From Elusimicrobiota bacterium (GTDB lineage Bacteria > Elusimicrobiota > Elusimicrobia > UBA1565 > JACRDR01): a DNA stretch of 64,000 nt. The translations under genes and the position numbers were made by a program. Below, in pieces: positions 8,784 through 16,910 of the stretch; the stretch's first letter is position 1, and each line of letters opens with the position of its first letter. The notes below the pieces were generated by a model, which saw only the letters and a program-made list of their open reading frames with translations, searched no databases and had not been told where the DNA came from. The DNA is taken from contig JACQBA010000010.1 in NCBI GenBank assembly GCA_016194745.1, positions 1 to 64,000 of the forward strand, read 5' to 3'.

Positions 8784-8928
8784 CGGCCGCCTACGCTCCG
8801 CAGGCCTGCGTCCGTCGTCGAAACCCTCCCCTAGATCGGCGTCCAAGAAGGTCCGGGCCGAAAATGGCCGATATGAGCCTTGGCAGGTCCCTCCCTTCGA
8901 CTAAAGCGGCATGGACCTCAAAAAGGAA

Positions 8929-8970
8929 CCAAACTAGCCACGCGGCGAGTTTGGACCAAATAGCGGGTCC
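8929..8970 (+). repeat. 42-bp two-hairpin direct repeat, copy 1
   Basis: Stem 1: CCAAACTAGCC (8929-8939), loop of four, GGCGAGTTTGG (8944-8954), one mismatch. It is followed by GGACC, eight bases and GGTCC (8953-8970), a second small stem sharing the end of the first. The same layout with identical spacings recurs at 9430-9471 on the same strand, so the pair brackets the HTH gene. The rest of 8784-9017 holds no gene but several more GGTCC/GGACC pentamers. Confidence 0.7.
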
Positions 8971-9017
8971 ACCGAGCCGTAGGGAACTTTTCTTGGCACT
9001 CATTCGTATATCTGGCG

Positions 9018-9398
9018 ATGAGAATGTGTTGGGTCGTCGAAGACTATGAGCTCTTGGCTAGGCTGCTAGCCTCAGGGGCCGCGTGGAACGGCGAGGAGAC
9101 CTCGGCGAATCCCGGCCGATTGGTGCTTCGCCTGCGGAGAGGCCTTCAACTCAGCCAGCGCCGCTTGTCGGAACTATCCGGCGTGCCGCGTTCGCTGATC
9201 ATCCGGACCGAGGCGGGCAGGGACATCCAAATCAGCTCATTGCGCAGGCTCTTGAAGGGGATGGGCTGCGGACTCGCGGTGCTGCCAGTGTCGGAGGCAC
9301 GGCTCAAGGAGTTCGAGGCTAAAGCAATGGAACGGCGCGATCTCGATCGAAAGATCAAGGCCATTACGAGTTCCTCAGCAAGGAGAATGACGGACTGA
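9018..9398 (+). CDS. Orphan XRE-family HTH protein (HipB-like)
   Basis: 126 residues. A Cro/C1-type helix-turn-helix spans about residues 33-85 (LSQRRLSELSGVPRSLIIRTE as two short helices with turn, then SSLRRLLKGMGCGLAVLP), the form seen in HipB-like antitoxins. The C-terminal 35 residues are charged and probably helical. No HipA or other toxin gene is next to it. G+C is lower than in the flanking operons, and two 42-bp direct repeats bracket it, which suggests a small acquired cassette. ATG at 9018 or 9024 are both possible; no Shine-Dalgarno or clear promoter is visible. Confidence 0.7.
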   Translation: MRMCWVVEDYELLARLLASGAAWNGEETSANPGRLVLRLRRGLQLSQRRLSELSGVPRSLIIRTEAGRDIQISSLRRLLKGMGCGLAVLPVSEARLKEFEAKAMERRDLDRKIKAITSSSARRMTD

Positions 9399-9429
9399 GT
9401 CGCGCCCCTGGAAGGACCCGATAGCGAGT

Positions 9430-9471
9430 CCAAACTCGCCGCGTGGCGAGTTTGGACCTCGATATAGGTCC
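9430..9471 (+). repeat. 42-bp two-hairpin direct repeat, copy 2
   Basis: Stem 1 is perfect here: TCCAAACTCGCC (9429-9440), loop GCGT, GGCGAGTTTGGA (9445-9456). Stem 2 is GGACCT, six bases, AGGTCC (9454-9471). Length and spacing equal copy 1 while the loops differ, so the structure rather than the loop sequence is conserved. It lies between the HTH gene and the convergent flippase gene; without a T-run it is not a standard terminator. Confidence 0.7.
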
Positions 9472-9484
9472 ATCTCTGCGGACG

Positions 9485-11017
9485 CTAGGAGCCCCCGGCC
9501 GGGGACGCGCGGACCCCCGCCTTCGCTTTGAGGGTCGTCCAGACGTCGCCCAGGGCGGTCGAATCTGCCCACCACGAGCGATAGACCTGGAACAGGATCG
9601 CCGACCAGGCGGCCGAGACGATCGCGACGCGCAGGCAGAGCGGGCCGAGCCAATCCTCCCGCGTCGCGAGGAGGGCCGGCGAGCCGTGCTGGAGCACGAG
9701 GTACACCGCGAGGGAAGCGACCGGCAGCGAGGCGAACCACGAGTAGAACCGGATCTTCTCGCGCGGCGCGGCCCCCGCGAACAGCGCGCCGTGGAGGAGC
9801 CTGTAGTGGAGGATCGATACGAAGATCTGAGAGATCACGCTGCTGACGGCCACTCCCTCGAGCCCCCAGCCCCAGGAGGTCATCAGCGCGCAGCCGGCGA
9901 CGTTGACGACGAGACCGAGCACCTGGATCACGCAGCACATCTTCTGGCGGTTGAGCAGCGCGGACGTCAGCACGGTGGACGGGAGGATGGGCGCCGACAG
10001 GCAGACCAGATTGAAGGCGAGCACGTCGAAAGGGACGACGCTGGGCTGGAACTTGGGCAGGAAGCGTCCGATGATCGGCGCAAATCCCGCCTGCGCCAGG
10101 TTGGCCCCGATGCAGGTGAGCGCCGCCGTCAAGACTGCCAGGCGCGTGAGGAGAGGCGCGAGCGGCCTCAGGCTCCCCGTCTTGCCGAGCTCCGACAGGA
10201 GCTGGACCTGGAGCACGTTGTAGAAATCCGAACAGAGCTGCAGCCCCATGTCGATAAATCCCATCGCGAACACGAAATACCCCATCGCCTCGAGCGGGAA
10301 CCAGGCCGCGACCATCGACCGGTCCGAGGTCCGAAATCCCCAGTAGAGCACCGCGATGAGCGTAAGCGGCAGACCTGAATGGAGGAGCTTTTTCGCCTGC
10401 GTCCAGTCCCACGTGAACGTGAACCCCGCGGGCGGCGCCGCGAGCCGATAGAAGACGTTCGTCGCCGCCGCCGTTCCTATCGGCGCCATGAGCAGCCCGA
10501 GGCCCCCGAGCTTGTAGGCGCCGAGCAGGCTGAGCCCCGGCCCGAGCAGCCTGTTGACGAGGCCGCCCTGGGCGATGAGCCCGAAGCGGTGCTTCGTCCA
10601 CTGGATCGTCTCCTGATAGCGCACGAGGCTCTGAAAGAAGAACGTCCCGCCCGCCAGCAGCATGCCGACCTTGAGGAGCGGCTCCTGGTAGAACAGGCTG
10701 CCCGACATGAGCGCGAGGACGCTGACGATGAGAAGGGAACCCTCGTAGGTGAAGGCGACGTTCTGGACGTGCAGCGCCTTCGCCTCCTGACCCGCGCCCG
10801 TCAAATGGAGCACGTCGCGGAAACCCGCCGCGACGAAGCCCGGCCGCAGCAGTCCCGCGTAGAGCAGCCACAAGTTGACGAGCCCGACCGCGCCCAGAAC
10901 CTGAGGCCCGACCTTCCGCGCTATGGCGAAATTGGCGAAGAACGCGACGAAGCCGCCCAGCACGTTGACGGCGGAGATGAGCGAGGAGCCCTTCAGGACT
11001 TGGCGGACGCCGATCAT
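9485..11017 (-). CDS. Wzx/MATE-type polysaccharide flippase
   Basis: 510 residues, about 12-14 predicted transmembrane helices, N-terminal GSSLISAVNVLGGFVAFF typical of the polysaccharide transporter (MOP exporter) family. Such proteins flip undecaprenyl-linked repeat units across the inner membrane. It follows the B12 radical SAM gene by ten bases, so both share the promoter at 12870-12875. A second flippase domain in this window is fused to a glycosyltransferase at 45990-48452. Confidence 0.85.
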   Translation of the reverse strand: MIGVRQVLKGSSLISAVNVLGGFVAFFANFAIARKVGPQVLGAVGLVNLWLLYAGLLRPGFVAAGFRDVLHLTGAGQEAKALHVQNVAFTYEGSLLIVSVLALMSGSLFYQEPLLKVGMLLAGGTFFFQSLVRYQETIQWTKHRFGLIAQGGLVNRLLGPGLSLLGAYKLGGLGLLMAPIGTAAATNVFYRLAAPPAGFTFTWDWTQAKKLLHSGLPLTLIAVLYWGFRTSDRSMVAAWFPLEAMGYFVFAMGFIDMGLQLCSDFYNVLQVQLLSELGKTGSLRPLAPLLTRLAVLTAALTCIGANLAQAGFAPIIGRFLPKFQPSVVPFDVLAFNLVCLSAPILPSTVLTSALLNRQKMCCVIQVLGLVVNVAGCALMTSWGWGLEGVAVSSVISQIFVSILHYRLLHGALFAGAAPREKIRFYSWFASLPVASLAVYLVLQHGSPALLATREDWLGPLCLRVAIVSAAWSAILFQVYRSWWADSTALGDVWTTLKAKAGVRASPAGGS

Positions 11018-11027
11018 CGAAGGGCCG

Positions 11028-12860
11028 CTATCGCCCTTCTCTCAGAGGCGCCATCGACGCGTCGGTCGGCGTCAGGGGCTTGGGCGCCAGGTCCTGCATG
11101 ATCTTGCGCAGCGACTTGTAGTCGACCGGGGGCGGCTCGCGCCGGAACTTGGCGGCGAAATGGTCCGCGACGTGCTCGATGAAAATCCCGAACGGGAGGC
11201 GGCGGTACTCCTGCCGCAGGATCCACATGAAGATGAGCAGGCTGCGGATCGGATACATATACCCGGAGATCAGGTGGTAATAGAAGCCGGTCTGGAGGTT
11301 GAAGTAGCTGCCCTTGGAGTAGTCGTTGCGCGTGTCCGCGTACGCCGTCTTGGCGCGCGCATACGCCTCGTAGTTGAACGATTTGACGAACAGCTCCCGC
11401 CAGATGACGTTCCAGCCCGGCGCCGGCATCTTGTTCTTGGCGCGGTAATGATGGACCGTCTCGAGCGTCATGTGCCGCCGCCACATCTGGACCGTCAAGT
11501 AATCGTACGGCGTGAAATTGAGGAACTTGGTCTCGTCGCCCGCGTTCACGTCGGAGATGTGGAGCAGGTATTTCTCCTCTTCCTGCAGCGACTTGCCGAT
11601 GAGGCCGATGTGCCGGGCGTACTCGTAGACCGGCGTTCCCGGCAGCGCCTGGATGTAGTTGATGCTCATGCGGCCAACGGGCTGCTCGGACATGCGCTCC
11701 GACGAGACCTTCATGTACTCGGTCGTCTCGCGGATCGTCTGGTGCGTCTCGCCCGGCATGCCGAGGACGTACTGATAGATGGTGTAGAGCCCCGATTCGA
11801 TCGTCCAGTTCGCCGCGTTGATGTTGTCCTCGAGGGTCGCCTTCTTCTCCATCATCTCGAGGATCGCGGGACTGCCGGTCTCGATCCCGTAGTAGATCGC
11901 GACGCAGCCGGAGTCTTTCAGCCTCTTCAAGAGATCGAGGTTCACCGTCCGCACCCGCACGCCGCCCAGGTTGTAGAGGATATCCTCCTTCTTGATCCAC
12001 TCGATGAACTCGTTGACCTGGCGCCGGTCGGACCCGAAGTTCTCGTCGGAGAACTGGATGAAGCCGACGTTGTACTTCTCCTTAAGGAACCGCACGTGCT
12101 TGATGACCTCGGGCACGGGGATCGCGCGATATCCCTTGTCCCAGCGGTGGCAGAACGTGCAGCGGGCGACGCAGCCCTTCGCGCTGATCAAGGTGACCAT
12201 GCGCTTGCCCTTGCGGTGCGGCTCGTGCGTGCGCGGATCCTGGGCGAAATCGGTCCGGGTCAGCGGGTCGTTGATGAAGTACTCGATCTTCGAGTAGTTC
12301 TCGATGATGCTGAAATCGGGCTGGAAGACCTCGTCGGCGGGGAGCGGCAGCTCGTAGCCGGTGAACGTCATCTCGCCGTCCGCCTTGAGATAGGTCAGCC
12401 CCTTGATCTGCGAGAGCGCCGCCTCGTCGCAAGCGGGCCTGGGATGCGCCTCGAGGTAGCGAAAGAGGTTGGCGCTGACGACCTCTCCCTCGCCGATCAC
12501 GCAGAAGTCGATGCCCGCCAGGCGGTGCAGGATCTCTGCCGACGCCCCCAGATTGCCGCCCACCACGATCCACGCGTTCGGGCAGACGCGGCGGATCATG
12601 AGTGAGAGCTTCTTCGTATAGGCGTACGCCGTCGAAACCACCGCCGAGATGCCGACCACGTCCGGCTGGGTCTCCCTGAAGAACTTCTCGACGTCCTCGA
12701 ACTTGGGCCGCAGGCAATCGATGTCGTAGAAATAGGGATCGTAGCCCTGCTTGCGCAGGGACTGGATCACCGCCAAGGAGCCGAAGGGCGGATAGACGGA
12801 AGGAACCGGGCGGATGGGCGTGGTACAGACGACCACGCGCAGACCGCGCTTGGTGTTCAT
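11028..12860 (-). CDS. B12-binding radical SAM protein (class B-like)
   Basis: 610 residues. N-terminal cobalamin-binding Rossmann domain (about 1-140, with VVGGNLG and GEGE), then radical SAM C230, C234 and C237 (GCVARCTFCHRW). The long C-terminal region is Tyr- and Trp-rich and probably binds substrate. Related enzymes do methylations or ring rearrangements. I start it at the ATG at 12860 because a TATAAT lies only nine bases upstream; an in-frame ATG at 12893 would put that box inside the gene. Substrate unknown. Confidence 0.85.
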   Translation of the reverse strand: MNTKRGLRVVVCTTPIRPVPSVYPPFGSLAVIQSLRKQGYDPYFYDIDCLRPKFEDVEKFFRETQPDVVGISAVVSTAYAYTKKLSLMIRRVCPNAWIVVGGNLGASAEILHRLAGIDFCVIGEGEVVSANLFRYLEAHPRPACDEAALSQIKGLTYLKADGEMTFTGYELPLPADEVFQPDFSIIENYSKIEYFINDPLTRTDFAQDPRTHEPHRKGKRMVTLISAKGCVARCTFCHRWDKGYRAIPVPEVIKHVRFLKEKYNVGFIQFSDENFGSDRRQVNEFIEWIKKEDILYNLGGVRVRTVNLDLLKRLKDSGCVAIYYGIETGSPAILEMMEKKATLEDNINAANWTIESGLYTIYQYVLGMPGETHQTIRETTEYMKVSSERMSEQPVGRMSINYIQALPGTPVYEYARHIGLIGKSLQEEEKYLLHISDVNAGDETKFLNFTPYDYLTVQMWRRHMTLETVHHYRAKNKMPAPGWNVIWRELFVKSFNYEAYARAKTAYADTRNDYSKGSYFNLQTGFYYHLISGYMYPIRSLLIFMWILRQEYRRLPFGIFIEHVADHFAAKFRREPPPVDYKSLRKIMQDLAPKPLTPTDASMAPLREGR

Positions 12861-12870
12861 ATATTGAACA
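12854..12870. promoter_or_regulatory. Palindromic operator candidate, copy 2
   Basis: TGTTCATATATTGAACA on the + strand, one base different from copy 1. On the minus strand it begins at the last base of the -10 box and its far arm includes the start codon of the radical SAM gene, so a bound protein would block both RNA polymerase and the leaderless mRNA start. Confidence 0.55.
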
Positions 12871-12875
12871 TTATA
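12870..12875 (-). promoter_or_regulatory. -10 box of the 12860 radical SAM gene
   Basis: Perfect TATAAT on the minus strand, nine bases before the ATG at 12860. No good -35 or TG extension. Transcription should begin within two or three bases of the start codon. Confidence 0.65.
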
Positions 12876-12935
12876 CGAAAATCGACGGGCCATTGTTATG
12901 GCTTAGGCGGCCGCGGGGCATCCTCGCTTCGCGGT

Positions 12936-12944
12936 TGCTATAAT
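12936..12944 (+). promoter_or_regulatory. Extended -10 promoter of the SGNH hydrolase gene
   Basis: TGCTATAAT, then 11 bases to the ATG at 12956. GAGGA at 12946-12950 looks like a Shine-Dalgarno but would fall at or before the transcript start. Confidence 0.7.
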
Positions 12945-12955
12945 CGAGGAATCGA

Positions 12956-14008
12956 ATGCCCTCCCGCTCACGTTCCCAGGCCGCCCTCTTCTCATTGGTC
13001 GCCGCCAGCCTGGCATACCTCCTCATCGAAGCCGCGGGCTACGCGTTCTTCGCGCTCCATTTCCGCTCGCTCCCGTACCGATTCGCCATGGCGCAGTTCT
13101 ACCCGCCCGAGCACCATTATTTGACGGACCACCCCTATCTCCCATACTTGGCCAAGAAGGGGCGCGTCGGAAACCTGGTCTTTAATGCATTGGGGGACCG
13201 CGGAGATGAGCCCGAAAGCCCCAAGCGCCGCGTCCGCGTCGTCTGCTACGGCGGCTCTACGACTTTCGACGGAGGCCATTCGATCGAGCGCACCTGGCCG
13301 GGCTACCTTCAAGAGCTCCTCGGAAGGGACAAATACGAGGTGATCAACGCGGCCCAGAACGGCGCGACGACCGCCGACACCCTGGTCAATTTCGCGCTGA
13401 TCCACGCGGACCTGCGGCCGGACTTCGTGCTCGCGATGGAAGGGATCAACGACCTCGAGGCCTCGTATTATCCGGGATTCAAATCCGACTACTCGCACCG
13501 CCGGCGAAAGATCGGCGAGATCCCTTACCCCGTTCTCTACCGTCTGCCGAAAGCGCTGAACCACTCGGCGCTCTATGTCGCTTTCCGCTGGAAGCTCGAA
13601 GGGCCGCGCGGCGATCTGCACGCGCTCTTCTCCCGCCCCGGCAAGGCTTACGACTTCAAGAACGGGCCCTTCGGCCTCGCCGCGTTCAAGCGCAATCTGG
13701 CGGCCCTGAGCGCGCTCGCCAAGCTCCACGGCGCCAAGATCGTCCTCGGGACGCCGCTCTATTCCAAGGCCAAGGCGGACGCGATGTTCGGGGCGGAATT
13801 CGCGGAGGGTTGGCAGCGCGGCCTCGATGCCGAAAACGCGATCCAGCGCGCGCTTCCGGCGGCGGACCCAAATATTTCGATCGCAGACATTAGCGCTAGA
13901 CTACGTCCCACCGATGACATGATGATTGACTTCTGTCATCTCACTGAAGCGGGGAATCTTGCAGTCGCTCGTATGTTTCATGACGCCATCAAGAGAGTCG
14001 AAAAGTAG
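12956..14008 (+). CDS. Membrane-anchored SGNH/GDSL hydrolase
   Basis: 350 residues with one N-terminal transmembrane segment (about 9-35) and a periplasmic or external hydrolase domain. Block I Ser101 is in YGGSTTF, block II NAAQNGATT near 131-139, block III Asn165 in GINDLE, and block V Asp325 with His328 in DFCHLT. These are the four conserved SGNH blocks, so the active site looks complete. Such enzymes de-acylate or trans-acylate glycans and lipids; here it may edit O-acetyl groups of the exported polymer. Confidence 0.85.
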   Translation: MPSRSRSQAALFSLVAASLAYLLIEAAGYAFFALHFRSLPYRFAMAQFYPPEHHYLTDHPYLPYLAKKGRVGNLVFNALGDRGDEPESPKRRVRVVCYGGSTTFDGGHSIERTWPGYLQELLGRDKYEVINAAQNGATTADTLVNFALIHADLRPDFVLAMEGINDLEASYYPGFKSDYSHRRRKIGEIPYPVLYRLPKALNHSALYVAFRWKLEGPRGDLHALFSRPGKAYDFKNGPFGLAAFKRNLAALSALAKLHGAKIVLGTPLYSKAKADAMFGAEFAEGWQRGLDAENAIQRALPAADPNISIADISARLRPTDDMMIDFCHLTEAGNLAVARMFHDAIKRVEK

Positions 14009-14009
14009 A

Positions 14010-14015
14010 TAGAAT
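14010..14015 (+). promoter_or_regulatory. -10-like box before fcl
   Basis: TAGAAT two bases after the hydrolase stop, 11 bases before the ATG of fcl. This matches the spacing of the other units, but no TG extension or -35 is seen, so fcl may also be read through from upstream. Confidence 0.45.
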
Positions 14016-14026
14016 ATGGGCGCCCC

Positions 14027-14959
14027 ATGAAGAAGGACTCCCGCATCTACGTCACCGGCCACACCGGGCTCGTCGGCTCCGCCCTGGTACGCCTCCTGGA
14101 GAAAAAGGGCTATCGGAACCTCGTCCTCAGGAGCCGCCGCCAACTCGATCTCCGCGACCGCCGGGCCGTCGACCGCCTCTTCGACTCGCGCCGCCCCGAG
14201 TACGTCTTCCACGCGGCCGCGCGCGTCGGCGGCATCGCGGCGAACTCGAGCCTCCCCGGCGACTTCATCTACGAGAACCTCGCGATGCAGACCAACGTCA
14301 TCGACGCGTCCCGCCGGCGGGGCGTCAAGCGCCTGATCTTTTTCTCGAGTTCCTGCGTCTACCCGAAATTCGCCCCGCTGCCGATCCGAGAGGACAGCCT
14401 GCTGACCGGGCCGATCGAGCCGACGAACGAGCCGTACGGGATCGCCAAGATCGCCGGCCTCAAGATGTGCGAGTCCTACAACCGCCAGTTCGGGACCGAC
14501 TTCCTGACGCTCGTGCCGGCCAACCTCTACGGGCCGGGCGACCATTTCGACGGCGGCGGCCATGTCATCTCAGGCCTCCTCCAGCGATTCCACGAGGCGA
14601 AGAAGGCCGGCGCGCCCGAGATCTCGATCTGGGGCTCCGGGAAGCCGTCTCGGGACTTCCTCTACGTCGACGATCTGGCCGAGGCGTGCCTCCTGGCGGC
14701 GGCAAGCCCGCGCCTGCCCTACGACGCGCTCAACATCGGCTCGGGCCGCGAGACGTCGATCAAGTCGCTCGCCCTCGCCATCAAAGGCGTCGTCGGCTAC
14801 CGCGGCAAGGTCGTCTTCGACACCTCGCGTCCGGACGGGATGCTCCGCCGCTACCTCGACACACAGCGCGGCGACGCTCTCGGCTGGAAGCCCAAGGTCC
14901 CCCTCACCGTGGGTCTGCGCCGCACGTACGCGTGGTATCGAAAGACGCTCGCGCGTTGA
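14027..14959 (+). CDS. fcl: GDP-L-fucose synthase
   Basis: 310 residues. NADP motif TGHTGLVGS, HAAARVGGI, FFSSSCVYPK and catalytic YGIAK, then NLYGPGD: the family signature of GDP-4-keto-6-deoxy-mannose 3,5-epimerase/4-reductase. It converts GDP-4-keto-6-deoxy-D-mannose to GDP-L-fucose. The Gmd enzyme that makes its substrate is not in the window. All key residues are present. It ends 17 bases from a convergent aldo-keto reductase gene; no terminator hairpin is visible between them. Confidence 0.88.
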   Translation: MKKDSRIYVTGHTGLVGSALVRLLEKKGYRNLVLRSRRQLDLRDRRAVDRLFDSRRPEYVFHAAARVGGIAANSSLPGDFIYENLAMQTNVIDASRRRGVKRLIFFSSSCVYPKFAPLPIREDSLLTGPIEPTNEPYGIAKIAGLKMCESYNRQFGTDFLTLVPANLYGPGDHFDGGGHVISGLLQRFHEAKKAGAPEISIWGSGKPSRDFLYVDDLAEACLLAAASPRLPYDALNIGSGRETSIKSLALAIKGVVGYRGKVVFDTSRPDGMLRRYLDTQRGDALGWKPKVPLTVGLRRTYAWYRKTLAR

Positions 14960-14976
14960 CCCGCTCGTCGTCCTAG

Positions 14977-15942
14977 TCAGCCCTTGACGAAGAATTCGAC
15001 CGACTTGTACTTGTCGTAGACTTTCGCGACGTCGGCCGGATCCAGCGGAGACCGGTCGCCGGCTTCGGTGTTCTCGTCGACGTGGGCGGACGTCAGCATG
15101 CCCGGAATGACGGTCGAGACCTGCGGATAGGAGAGGCAGAAGCGCAGGGCGAACTGCGTCTGCGAATCCTCCGGGTGCTTCGCCATCACCTCGGCGAAGA
15201 ATTCCTTGGATTGGTTCCAGCGCTCAATCTGGGCGGGCGACCAGCGCTTGCGCTGGTCGAACTCGCCGAAGGAGGTCGTCGGCGCGTAGCGGCCGGTCAG
15301 AAACCCTCCCACGAGCGGCGTGCGGACGACGATCCCGATCCCCTTCTCGGCGCAGCGGTCGAATAAACCGCTCTCCGACGCGCGCTGGTCCGCCAAATTG
15401 AAGTTCGCCTGCACGCACGCGACCGCATGCTTCTGGGCGACGATGAGCCCGTCCTCCGGCGATCGCAGCGAGACGCCGAACGCGCGGATCGTCCCCTTCG
15501 CCTTGAGCTCCTCCATGACGCGAAGCGGGCTCTCGGGCCCTTCGAGGATGTCCGACGGCGGATTATGCAGCAAGTAGAGGTCGATGTAGTCGGTCCGAAG
15601 CCGCTTTAGACTGGCCTCGACGGACTTGAGCATGTGACCTCGGGAGAAATCCTGCTTCTTGCCGCCTTCGATCATGCCGACCTTCGTCGCGATGACCACC
15701 TTCGAGCGCTCGCCCGAGAACGCTTCGCCGAGCAGCTCCTCGCTATGCCCGTAGCCGTAGAGATCGGAGGTGTCGTAAAAGGTGACTCCCCGCTCGAGTG
15801 CTCGGCGCAGCGCCTTCTTCGACTCGGCGTCGTCAGTCGGCCCGTACGCCACCGCACCCCCGGAATTCCCGCCGATGCCCCACGTGCCGAAGCCCACGGC
15901 CGAGACCTGCAGGCCGCTCTTGCCCAGCGGACGGTACTTCAT
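14977..15942 (-). CDS. Aldo/keto reductase
   Basis: 321 residues, NADP-dependent (beta/alpha)8 reductase. N-terminal PLGKSGLQVSAVGFGTWGIGG, catalytic Asp/Tyr in FYDTSDLYGYGHSE, Lys in VIATKVG and His in YLLHNP are all present. It is the last gene of the heptose/SDR operon and overlaps the upstream SDR by ATGA. It may reduce a keto-sugar made by the operon; several proteins of this family act on 4-keto deoxysugars. Confidence 0.85.
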   Translation of the reverse strand: MKYRPLGKSGLQVSAVGFGTWGIGGNSGGAVAYGPTDDAESKKALRRALERGVTFYDTSDLYGYGHSEELLGEAFSGERSKVVIATKVGMIEGGKKQDFSRGHMLKSVEASLKRLRTDYIDLYLLHNPPSDILEGPESPLRVMEELKAKGTIRAFGVSLRSPEDGLIVAQKHAVACVQANFNLADQRASESGLFDRCAEKGIGIVVRTPLVGGFLTGRYAPTTSFGEFDQRKRWSPAQIERWNQSKEFFAEVMAKHPEDSQTQFALRFCLSYPQVSTVIPGMLTSAHVDENTEAGDRSPLDPADVAKVYDKYKSVEFFVKG

Positions 15943-16910
15943 GAGCGCGCCTCCGACTTCGCGGGCATGTTCCGACGGTACCAATCGAGCGTCTTCTCGA
16001 TGCCCTCGTCTAAGCCGACGCGCGGCGCCCAGCCGAGCTCGGCCTTGATCTTCGAGCTGTCGAGGCAGAAGGTGGTCTTGAAGCTGGGTTTGGACAGGTC
16101 GTGCTCGACCTTCACGGAGCGTTTCGAATGCCGGATGATCCTGGCGACGATCTCTTTTACCGGCACGGCATGGCCGGCGCCCACGTTGTAGAGCTTGAAA
16201 GGGTCCTTCTGCTGCGTGAGCGCGAGGCGCACCGCCTCGACCAAGTCGGAAATGTAGACCAGGTCCCGCGCCTCCTCCCCTTCGCCCCAGACGACGATCT
16301 TTCCGTCCGCCGCCGTCATCACCTTGGTCACCGTCGCGCCGAAGACGTGGGAGCGCTGCAGGTCGTACTTGTCGTGCGGCCCGTAGATGTTCGAATGGCG
16401 CAGCACGGTGAAGCGCGTGCGGCCGAGCCGCGAATAGAACTCGCACATCTTCTCCATGTAGACCTTCGTCCAGCCCGCGGGAAAGTAGTTTCGAAACATC
16501 TCCCGGTTCGCGTCGAACTCGTCTTCCTTTAGCGGCGTCTCCGACGAGTGGTACATGACCGAGCAGCTGAAGAAGACGAGCTGCTTGACGCTCTGATCGT
16601 AGGCGGCCCGAAACAGCACGGAGTTCATGATCGCGTTGTCGGTGACGTGGATGTAGGGCCGCGTCGCGACGTCACCCGCGCCCGAGGTGGTCGCCGCGCA
16701 CTGGATCACCGTGTCGATCCCCTCGAGCGCCGCCGCGGCGGCGGCCGAGTCGCGCAGGTCCGCCTGGATCCAGCGCACGCCGGGCAGCTCGTAAGAAGGG
16801 CGCGTATAGCGCAGCGCGACGACCTCGAAGGCGCCGTCTTCGGCGAACGCCTCGGTCAAGTTGCGCCCGATGAAACCCGTCGCGCCGCAGATCAGAACCC
16901 TTCGCTTCAT
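15939..16910 (-). CDS. Fcl-like extended SDR lacking the catalytic tyrosine
   Basis: 323 residues. The cofactor motif [10 protein letters not shown] is intact and the family resemblance to GDP-fucose synthase is clear (FFSCSVMY, MCEFYSRLG, NIYGPHDKYD). Where the catalytic YxxxK should stand, the sequence reads AGWTK: Ala145 replaces Tyr and Lys149 is kept. The adjacent paralogue has VGWLN there. The pair may have lost reductase chemistry or use another acid, for example as an epimerase. Junctions are ATGA on both sides. The operon includes hddA and hddC, so a GDP-heptose is a plausible substrate. Confidence 0.8.
   Translation of the reverse strand: MKRRVLICGATGFIGRNLTEAFAEDGAFEVVALRYTRPSYELPGVRWIQADLRDSAAAAAALEGIDTVIQCAATTSGAGDVATRPYIHVTDNAIMNSVLFRAAYDQSVKQLVFFSCSVMYHSSETPLKEDEFDANREMFRNYFPAGWTKVYMEKMCEFYSRLGRTRFTVLRHSNIYGPHDKYDLQRSHVFGATVTKVMTAADGKIVVWGEGEEARDLVYISDLVEAVRLALTQQKDPFKLYNVGAGHAVPVKEIVARIIRHSKRSVKVEHDLSKPSFKTTFCLDSSKIKAELGWAPRVGLDEGIEKTLDWYRRNMPAKSEARS

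Noticed and set aside
8864..9049. 61-codon open frame upstream of the HTH gene as a possible toxin partner
   Set aside because: It runs through the first 42-bp repeat, has no recognisable features, and overlaps the HTH start out of frame. No support as a gene.
8929..9471. The two 42-bp repeats as a CRISPR remnant
   Set aside because: Only two copies, about 460 bases apart, with a gene between them and no cas genes.
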